A stretch of DNA of 32,983 bases from Clostridia bacterium (GTDB lineage Bacteria; Bacillota; Clostridia; Christensenellales; RUG350): NCBI GenBank assembly GCA_017407285.1, contig JAFQWW010000076.1, positions 1 to 32,983 of the forward strand, written 5' to 3'. Positions 28,562-32,983 of the stretch are shown piece by piece; within the stretch, counting starts at the first letter, position 1; each line of letters begins with the position of its first letter. The notes under the pieces are model-generated. The model had not been told where the DNA came from and did not search any database. It was given only the letters and a program-made list of their open reading frames with translations. Both the position numbers and the translations under genes were made by a program.

Positions 28562-29200
28562 ATGGCTGAAACTATTGTAGAATTTTTCCGAAATCTTTTC
28601 GGTAACGATATTATTACTATATTTTTCGTGTCCGCTATACCTTTCGTGGAACTTCGTGGCGCAATACTTATAGGTATCGGTGGCGGAATGATGGTCAATC
28701 CTTGGCTCGTGTGGCTTTTGTCTTGGCTAGGTTCAACCGCACTCGGCGTGATATTGTTCTTTATTTTGCGCCCCGTCTTAAACCTTTTGAAGAAAATCAA
28801 AGGCTTTGGTAGATTCGTAGAAAAGGTGGAAAACATTATCAACGAAAAAGCCCAAAAGGTAGGTAAAAAAACGGAAGGCGTGGATAATAAAAAACACGCA
28901 GACAAGATAAAAACTATAGGCGTTGCAGGCTTTATAGCAATACCGCTCCCCTTGACCGGCACTTGGACGGGTACGGGAATTGCCGTATTTTTAGGAATGA
29001 GCTTTAAGCAAACTATAACCGCAGTTGCTATCGGTAACGCTATAGCATCTACCATTATCTTTACCTTGGGAATGTTATTTAAGGAATACATCGATATTAT
29101 ACTCTACGCATTGTGCGCTCTTATTTTACTCGTGGTCATATTCTACGTTATTAAAATCGTAAAAAAAGGCAAAAAAGCTGACGCTAAAGAAAACGAATAA
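28562..29200 (+). CDS. COG2426 small multidrug export-family membrane protein
   Basis: The 212-residue protein has about four to five hydrophobic segments and the family's conserved FFVSAIPFVELRGAILIGIG start, with the PxxELRG motif. A cytoplasmic charged linker (FVEKVENIINEKAQKVGKK) and the second signature FIAIPLPLTGTWTGTGIAVFLG follow, then a Lys-rich tail. Members (PF06695) are annotated as putative small multidrug export proteins, but transport is poorly documented. GGAGG stands upstream of the ATG and the promoter is at 28515-28543. The gene is single, and the next element is the tRNA-Gln promoter 24 bases after the stop. Confidence 0.9.
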   Translation: MAETIVEFFRNLFGNDIITIFFVSAIPFVELRGAILIGIGGGMMVNPWLVWLLSWLGSTALGVILFFILRPVLNLLKKIKGFGRFVEKVENIINEKAQKVGKKTEGVDNKKHADKIKTIGVAGFIAIPLPLTGTWTGTGIAVFLGMSFKQTITAVAIGNAIASTIIFTLGMLFKEYIDIILYALCALILLVVIFYVIKIVKKGKKADAKENE

Positions 29201-29224
29201 TCTCAAAAATTTAGTTAAAACCGC

Positions 29225-29253
29225 TTGCATTTTTGAAAAGAATGATATATAAT
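29225..29253 (+). promoter_or_regulatory. Promoter of tRNA-Gln
   Basis: TTGCAT (29225-29230), a 17-base spacer and TATAAT (29248-29253), about 18 bases before the tRNA. Confidence 0.8.
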
Positions 29254-29270
29254 TGTTTTCGTTGCAGCGA

Positions 29271-29344
29271 TGGAGTATGGTGTAGTGGTAGCACGTTGGC
29301 CTCTGACTCCAACGGTGTTGGTTCAATTCCGACTACTCCTGCCA
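29271..29344 (+). tRNA. tRNA-Gln (anticodon CTG)
   Basis: A full cloverleaf can be drawn with CCA encoded. The acceptor is GGAGTA/TACTCC with an unpaired U1-U72, the D-arm GTGTAGTGGTAGCAC, the anticodon loop CTCTGAC (CTG, reading CAG), and the T-arm GTTGGTTCAATTCCGAC. The U1 and discriminator G73 fit glutamine tRNA. In Clostridia it is normally charged with Glu and then amidated by GatCAB. U1-U72 instead of U1-A72 is unusual but keeps the weak first pair used in recognition. Confidence 0.93.
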
Positions 29345-29350
29345 ACAAAA

Positions 29351-29382
29351 AAGAACTTTTGGTAAACAAAAGTTCTTTTTTT
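29351..29382 (+). terminator. Terminator of tRNA-Gln
   Basis: AAGAACTTTTG pairs with CAAAAGTTCTT around GTAAA, followed by TTTTT-G-TTT; it begins 6 bases after the CCA end. Confidence 0.9.
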
Positions 29383-29388
29383 GTTTAT

Positions 29389-29574
29389 CCATTGCGAAAG
29401 CAATGGTATATCATCACGTTTTAGCGTGTATATCATCCGCCTTGTCGAGAATATCTCGACAAGGCGAGTATCTCATCAACCGTAGGTTGTATTCCTTTCG
29501 CAATGATGATATACAAAACTGCATTTTGATGATATACCGCAACAAGTTGCGGATGATATACAAGGCTTTGCCTT
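29389..29574. repeat. Array of short hairpins joined by GATGATATA-type linkers
   Basis: Perfect hairpins of unrelated sequence include CCATTGC/GCAATGG (29389-29406), CGCCTTGTCGAG/CTCGACAAGGCG (29438-29466), CCGCAAC/GTTGCGG (29537-29552) and AAGGC/GCCTT (29562-29574). They are separated by a constant linker, TATATCATC on the left side and its complement GATGATATAC on the right side of the block. The linker flips orientation about the middle, so the whole block is roughly symmetric. No gene is present. From 29345 to 29965 (620 bases) only repeats, hairpins and the attachment-like scar are seen. Confidence 0.75.
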
Positions 29575-29612
29575 GATTTATTAAAGTTAAGTAAAAATCG
29601 ACAAGGGATTTA

Positions 29613-29640
29613 GTGAAAAGTGAAAAGTGAAAAGTGAAAA
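29613..29640. repeat. Tandem GTGAAAA repeat, four units
   Basis: Four exact 7-base units GTGAAAA in a row, a likely slippage tract in noncoding DNA. Confidence 0.9.
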
Positions 29641-29643
29641 AGT

Positions 29644-29681
29644 AAAAATCGACAAGCTTCTGTCGAAACTTGTCGATTTTT
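29644..29681. terminator. 13-bp perfect hairpin with T-run
   Basis: AAAAATCGACAAG (29644-29656) pairs with CTTGTCGATTTTT (29669-29681). It looks like an intrinsic terminator usable in both directions. The right arm touches the tRNA-Ala-like fragment. Confidence 0.65.
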
Positions 29682-29701
29682 GGTGGAGATGAGCGGGATC
29701 G
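29681..29701 (-). repeat. Duplicated 3' end of tRNA-Ala (attachment-site-like)
   Basis: Twenty-one bases, TGGTGGAGATGAGCGGGATC plus G, are identical to the 3' end of the tRNA-Ala gene including CCA (29966-29986), in the same orientation and 285 bases away. The rest of the tRNA is absent here. The copy lies on the 3' side of the tRNA gene, as expected for the outer end of an element integrated into a tRNA 3' end. Confidence 0.6.
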
Positions 29702-29927
29702 GGGAGCATCGCGTTGTGAACGAAGTGAACCACAGTTTCGTTGCCCGCTCAGCGGAACAAAAAAATACGACGAGCAGGGCGTTAGCCAGTGTCGTCGTGA
29801 ATATAGGGGGGGGGAGATATCTACGCGTTGCTACGATATCTCCTGTACTCGTTCGCAAATACGCATGATAATGCGTATTTTTTTATTTCCCATTTTCGCA
29901 AACGAACAAGTTGTTGCTCAAGGAAAA
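29702..29927. other. Noncoding remnant between the two tRNA-Ala 3'-end copies
   Basis: No convincing gene is seen. The stretch holds several palindromes: CGACGA/TCGTCG (about 29769-29798), GAGATATC/GATATCTC (about 29813-29842) and a terminator-like AATACGCAT/ATGCGTATT with T6 (about 29860-29886). It may be the residue of an excised or decayed element. Confidence 0.4.
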
Positions 29928-29957
29928 TAAAAAACAAGCACGCATTTTGCGTGCTTG
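29928..29957 (-). terminator. Terminator of tRNA-Ala
   Basis: On the minus strand CAAGCACGCA pairs with TGCGTGCTTG around AAA, followed by TTTTTTATT, about 9 bases after the tRNA CCA. Confidence 0.9.
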
Positions 29958-29965
29958 CTCTCTCG

Positions 29966-30041
29966 TGGTGGAGATGAGCGGGATCGAACCGCTGACCCCC
30001 TGCTTGCAAGGCAGGTGCTCTCCCAGCTGAGCTACACCCCC
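29966..30041 (-). tRNA. tRNA-Ala (anticodon TGC)
   Basis: The minus strand begins GGGGGTGTAGCTCAGCTGGG and folds into a full 76-base cloverleaf with encoded CCA. The anticodon loop is CTTGCAA (TGC), the T-arm AGCGGTTCGATCCCGCT. The G3-U70 wobble pair, the identity element for alanyl-tRNA synthetase, is present. Confidence 0.97.
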
Positions 30042-30057
30042 ACGTGAGTACCTTTTT

Positions 30058-30086
30058 AGTGTAGCACATTTTTTAGTCTTTCGCAA
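30058..30086 (-). promoter_or_regulatory. Promoter of tRNA-Ala
   Basis: Minus-strand TTGCGA (30081-30086), a 17-base spacer and TACACT (30058-30063), about 17 bases before the tRNA. Confidence 0.72.
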
Positions 30087-30127
30087 ACGTTTTTATGCGA
30101 TTTTTCAAAATTTTCAACAACAAACTA

Positions 30128-30152
30128 AAAAGCACGCATTTTGCGTGCTTTT
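30128..30152 (-). terminator. Terminator of the first SGNH gene
   Basis: AAAAGCACGCA pairs with TGCGTGCTTTT around TTT directly after the stop codon at 30154. The stem core GCACGCA is the same as in the tRNA-Ala terminator at 29928-29957. Confidence 0.85.
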
Positions 30153-30153
30153 A

Positions 30154-30747
30154 TCACAAATTCTCTTTTATAAACTTTGCAACGGCGGTGGCGAGTATTT
30201 CGTAGCCACTCTCTTTATAATGCGTACCGTCTACGTGGCGGTCGGATTTTGAGATATTCATACTTACCGTGTACAAGTCGTCTATTGGGTATCCTTTGTC
30301 TTGAGAGAGTTCGCTCATTACTTCGTTTCTCTCTTTTACCCTTTTTTGCCATGCGGTATCAAAGCGTTTGTTCCCCTCTTTATACACGCAAGTGGACAAT
30401 GCCAAAGTCGTTTTAGTAGTATCAGGAATAAAGGACAACATTTTTTGCAAAAGTTTTTTGTAACTTCTCTTTTGTATATGTATGCCGTGAAGTCCGTTAT
30501 TGAAGTGAATAAGGGCGTAATCAGTGTCTTGAATAAAAGACTTTACTAAGTTTTCGTAGATTTTAGAATCTATTGCGTACGCAGTCGAAACGTAGTCTAC
30601 GTAACATATATCTTTGAGTTTTTCCCTTACCTTTTCTTGATAATTGTGCGTAATAGAATCTCCAACGAGCAAAACTCTCGGTTTGTCCGTAAAATTTACG
30701 TCTTCGCACCAACTATGTATCCATTCCCATCTTTCCTTCTTTCTCAT
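30154..30747 (-). CDS. SGNH/GDSL-family hydrolase
   Basis: The 197-residue protein has the four SGNH blocks. VLLVGDSITHNY provides the nucleophile Ser, a Gly-containing block II is weak, IHFNNGLHG provides the Asn, and DGTHYKESGYEIL provides the Asp-His pair. Such enzymes remove acyl groups from lipids or glycans. There is no signal peptide, so the protein is probably cytosolic and acts on a small acylated substrate that is unknown. It starts MRKKERWEWIHSWCED at an ATG with GAGG a few bases upstream. It lies downstream of, and in the same direction as, the metallo-hydrolase gene at 30809 with a gap of 61 bases. Confidence 0.87.
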   Translation of the reverse strand: MRKKERWEWIHSWCEDVNFTDKPRVLLVGDSITHNYQEKVREKLKDICYVDYVSTAYAIDSKIYENLVKSFIQDTDYALIHFNNGLHGIHIQKRSYKKLLQKMLSFIPDTTKTTLALSTCVYKEGNKRFDTAWQKRVKERNEVMSELSQDKGYPIDDLYTVSMNISKSDRHVDGTHYKESGYEILATAVAKFIKENL

Positions 30748-30808
30748 TTTTCACCTCTATTGTGTTATTAAATATTTGCGTAAAAGGGTTTCCCTATTTT
30801 AATATTAC

Positions 30809-31579
30809 TTAAATATCTATTTTTAGTCCGTCGTAAGCAACTTTTGCACCGAATTTCTCGCAAATTTTCACGGTTTCGTCGTGGCTTTTATGCAAGGAGG
30901 GCGCAAGGTGGGACAAATAAACTTGGGTGTCCGCCGTTATCATGCGAACCGTTTTCATACTTGGTAGCATTAAACGTATCAAAGGTATGCTATTGTGCTC
31001 GCAAAGCCTATAATCTCCCTCGTAATCTCCCGTCGTGCAGTCCAACACTAACGTATCAAACTCTTTTTCCACCAATGCGTAATACGTTTGGTGTAAAAAT
31101 AGCGCACCGTCCAAAGCGTAGAAGATTTTTTTGCCCGATTTTTCAAATAAGTAATGCTGTGGCGCAGTTTCTTGTCTGTGATTTGCAGGATAACTCGTAA
31201 CCGTCATATCCTCACAACAATACGGCGTGAAAGTCTTCATTTTTATAATCTCGGCGTTTTGGATATTGATATCGGCGTTTTCGTTTATATAAATGCGTAA
31301 ATTCGGCACGGTATCCACGAGTTCTTGCACGTTTTTCTCGTCAAAATGGTCGTCATGAGTATGCGTTATAAACAAAGCAGTTAAATTTGTACGCTCTACC
31401 CCTGCAATACGCAAAGAATCCAAGGTATGCGGACCACAATCCACCAAATATTTTCCGTCTATAATGATAGACGATGAACGCCTTGCATCTTTGTCGAATT
31501 TGTCCTTGTATTCCTCTTTGAGTTTGGGAGAATAATCACACGCACACGTTCCTAAAAACAATAGGTTAAATATACTCAT
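30809..31579 (-). CDS. Metallo-beta-lactamase-fold hydrolase (PhnP-like)
   Basis: The 256-residue protein starts FNLLFLGTCACDYSPKLKEE. It has YLVDCGPHTLDSL, the metal motif THTHDDHFDEKN (HxHxDH), ANHRQETAPQHYLF with a third metal His, and FYALDGALFLHQ with the bridging Asp. The C-terminal half contains VYLSHLAPSLHKSHDET. This is the pattern of the PhnP/phosphodiesterase-like branch of the fold. The substrate is unknown. The gene overlaps the GNAT gene by four bases (ATGA), so the two are coupled. The overlap suggests that the acetyltransferase and hydrolase are made in a fixed ratio. Confidence 0.88.
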   Translation of the reverse strand: MSIFNLLFLGTCACDYSPKLKEEYKDKFDKDARRSSSIIIDGKYLVDCGPHTLDSLRIAGVERTNLTALFITHTHDDHFDEKNVQELVDTVPNLRIYINENADINIQNAEIIKMKTFTPYCCEDMTVTSYPANHRQETAPQHYLFEKSGKKIFYALDGALFLHQTYYALVEKEFDTLVLDCTTGDYEGDYRLCEHNSIPLIRLMLPSMKTVRMITADTQVYLSHLAPSLHKSHDETVKICEKFGAKVAYDGLKIDI

Positions 31580-32040
31580 AATATCTTCTCCATTCCAACC
31601 TTTTGCACAAAAAGACCTAAAGACTTATAAAAAGCCATAGCGGAATCGTTTTTGTTCCAAACGTTAAGGGTAAGGTTATAGCAACCCTCTCTTTTTGCAA
31701 AATCTAAAACGTACTCGTACAACGCCCTCCCTATTCCTTTTCCCCTTGCTCCTTCGTCTACGCACAAATCGTCTATATAAAGAGTTTTTAGGTCAGTAAA
31801 AAGGGTGCTATTCTCGTGTCGTTGAAAGACGCAAAAAGCGTATCCCAATACACCTAATTCCACGTCCTCGTACACAAAAACGGGAGTATCGTTACAATCA
31901 AGTATTTTTTGAACCTCTCCCCTTTCGTATTTCGTGCCGATTTTAAATATATCGGGACGAGCTAGGTGATGAACGAGGTTAACCTGTCTTAATAAATCTA
32001 AAATCTTGTCAATATCTTGCTCTTTTGCTTGTCTTATCAT
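31576..32040 (-). CDS. GNAT-family N-acetyltransferase
   Basis: Starting at the ATG at 32040 (MIRQAKEQDIDKILDLL, GAGG upstream) the protein is 154 residues; an upstream start at 32067 lies before this site and is rejected. The acetyl-CoA-binding loop is CVDEGARGKGIGRALYEYVL (R/Q-x-x-G-x-G/A). The downstream LTLNVWNKNDSAMAFYKSLG gives motif B with the usual Asn and Tyr. The N-terminal IRQAKEQD strand-helix is typical of the family. The acceptor is unknown; small amines or protein N-termini are possible. It lies first in a two-gene unit with the metallo-hydrolase. Confidence 0.9.
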   Translation of the reverse strand: MIRQAKEQDIDKILDLLRQVNLVHHLARPDIFKIGTKYERGEVQKILDCNDTPVFVYEDVELGVLGYAFCVFQRHENSTLFTDLKTLYIDDLCVDEGARGKGIGRALYEYVLDFAKREGCYNLTLNVWNKNDSAMAFYKSLGLFVQKVGMEKIL

Positions 32041-32104
32041 AATACGCCTCAAGATATTATAACTCAAAAATTCAACTATTGCAATACCTTTCTCTCAGTT
32101 CAAC

Positions 32105-32329
32105 AAAAAAAAAAGCGACTAGACGCTCTTCTCTTAGGGATTTTTTGAAACAATGAAAACGGATAGCAAAATTTTTGCTATCCGTTACTTTTTTGCTCTG
32201 CAAAACACACTACTTTGCTTACAAAGTATAGTGTGCTATACTTTACAAACTCTTTATAAAATTTTACTCATCATGCATTGACTTTTTGTTCGTGTTTGTT
32301 ATTTTGTCATAAGAATCTATAAAAGTCAA
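32105..32329 (-). ncRNA. Hairpin-rich 331-base gap; possible small RNA
   Basis: The gap 32041-32371 has no gene. On the minus strand a weak promoter TTGACT (32324-32329), 17 bases, CAAAAT (32301-32306) is followed by two stable hairpins. These are CACACTA/TAGTGTG (about 32206-32234) and the 13-14-bp AACGGATAGCAAA/TTTGCTATCCGTT (32158-32186). Then comes a short AGCG/CGCT stem with about ten T (about 32105-32124). The order would give a transcript of roughly 180 bases. It could equally be a series of terminators for the SGNH gene upstream. Confidence 0.3.
32158..32186. terminator. Strong symmetric hairpin in the gap after the second SGNH gene
   Basis: AACGGATAGCAAA pairs with TTTGCTATCCGTT around a 3-base loop. 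The plus strand continues ACTTTTTTG and the minus strand TTCATTG, so termination would be better on plus, although no plus-strand gene ends here. Confidence 0.55.
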
Positions 32330-32371
32330 TAGTCAGGTGTACACGTTCTTGTACATCTGCCTATTTTTTCT

Positions 32372-32926
32372 TTAATATGTAAAAAGTATTTTCAATATGT
32401 TGTAAATTGGTTTTCTTTTGCAATATTTTCTAACACCCATTGTTTGCACAAAAGACGTAATGTTTTTTAATGCTTGCGGATTCCAAACTTTGATAGACGA
32501 TAAATCCCCAAATTCGCATTTAGTCGAATCAGCAATATTTTTTAACTCTTGGTTGATAGTTTTATTATCAATAGATACAACAACGATACGGCATTTTTTA
32601 TCCATTGTTTTAATATGTTCAATTAAAGAGATATACTTTTGCTCGAAAGCAACTTTATTTTCATTGAAAAAATCAAGGTCGTTTGTGCCAATATGTAACA
32701 AAACCGTATCGGGTATTAAATTTTTAATACAACTATCATACAACGCAATAGAATTTTCCAAATTTAAACCTAAAAAACTTCTATTATATACGGGATAATC
32801 AAGTTCAAAAGATTGCGCCAATTCGCTCGCGGGAATGTCCGTGTCAACATCTTCCCCAAAAAGTACAACACAGTTTTTTAATGCAAAATCATTTAACTTT
32901 TGATATTTTTTTATTTGCGTTTCCAT
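32372..32926 (-). CDS. Degenerate SGNH/GDSL-like protein lacking the usual Ser
   Basis: From the ATG at 32926 (AAGGAG upstream; METQIKKYQKLNDFAL) the protein is 184 residues. The SGNH fold is suggested by VVLFGEDVDTDIPASEL at the block I position, YNRSFLGLN at block II and LLHIGTNDLDFF at block III, which is a perfect GTND. At block I the usual GDS reads GED, so the nucleophile Ser is missing. No DxxHP block V can be found in the C-terminal part (KVWNPQALKNITSFVQTM). It may be catalytically dead, use another residue, or be a binding protein. The upstream ATG at 32944 overlaps the Shine-Dalgarno and is not preferred. The promoter probably lies beyond the window edge. Confidence 0.68.
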   Translation of the reverse strand: METQIKKYQKLNDFALKNCVVLFGEDVDTDIPASELAQSFELDYPVYNRSFLGLNLENSIALYDSCIKNLIPDTVLLHIGTNDLDFFNENKVAFEQKYISLIEHIKTMDKKCRIVVVSIDNKTINQELKNIADSTKCEFGDLSSIKVWNPQALKNITSFVQTMGVRKYCKRKPIYNILKILFTY

Positions 32927-32983
32927 AATTCTACTCCTTTTCATTTGCTTTTTTATCTAAATGATAATTTCTAAAATACACGA

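Noticed and set aside
28492-29091. N-terminal extension of the TtcA-family gene by 200 codons
   Set aside because: It is the antisense of the COG2426 gene. The family starts at MQKIIGAMRRAI, and promoters for both genes lie between.
29389-29640. Possible CRISPR array
   Set aside because: The constant parts are only 9-10 bases, the variable parts are palindromes, spacing is irregular and no cas genes are present.
29670-29930. Several frames of 60-86 codons around the tRNA-Ala region
   Set aside because: They run through tRNA sequence, terminators and palindromes and have no protein-like pattern.

Overview
The window reads as a chromosomal stretch of a low-GC, Gram-positive bacterium, most likely an uncultured gut-type Clostridia lineage. 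The evidence is a pth-mfd-PrsA-like gene order, a T-box in front of proS, a cobalamin riboswitch, Sec lipoproteins with short lipoboxes, AGGAGG-type ribosome binding sites and clear sigma-A promoters. Genus-level placement is not possible from sequence reading alone.

Layout. (1) 1-13012, all minus strand. A PRPP synthetase (prs) and a metal-dependent hydrolase are followed by a cobalamin riboswitch with an intrinsic terminator. The riboswitch controls a DUF4430 lipoprotein and an ECF-type membrane component, a probable B12 uptake pair. Tightly packed behind these come two CPBP membrane proteases, an M14 carboxypeptidase, tadA, pth, mfd and a PrsA-like lipoprotein cut by the window edge. A cytosolic glycosidase-like protein (10937-13012) sits upstream with its own promoter. 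(2) 13013-15394: a heavily palindromic intergenic block, then mnmA and cysK, which overlap and are linked by sulfur metabolism. (3) 15463-17656, plus strand: a promoter and attenuator-like leader, a TM1266-family regulator, and an NMT1/THI5-like ABC binding lipoprotein and permease with no ATPase. (4) 17659-20157, minus strand: four small genes, each a self-contained unit with its own terminator and a nearly identical promoter. At least two resemble proteins often seen beside polymorphic-toxin immunity genes, and one carries an apparent frameshift. (5) 20272-22847, plus strand: a strongly expressed-looking operon of a creatinase-like M24 protein lacking metal ligands, an ASRT-family protein and a polysaccharide deacetylase-fold protein. 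(6) 22850-24394: a small helical protein, a candidate rod-shaped noncoding RNA with its own promoter and terminator, and a class II Fic protein behind repeated palindromic boxes. (7) 24423-28491, minus strand: T-box, proS and a ceramidase-like hydrolase, plus a TtcA-family tRNA thiolase. (8) 28515-30152: a COG2426 membrane protein, tRNA-Gln(CTG), a hairpin-linker repeat array, a tRNA-Ala 3'-end duplication resembling an attachment-site scar, and tRNA-Ala(TGC). (9) 30154-32926, minus strand: two SGNH-type proteins, a metallo-beta-lactamase-fold hydrolase and a GNAT acetyltransferase.

The most promising undescribed material is the promoter-cassette array (17659-20157), the rod-like RNA (about 23095-23314) and the creatinase-like/ASRT/deacetylase operon. 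All functional readings are by eye from motifs; no database search was run.
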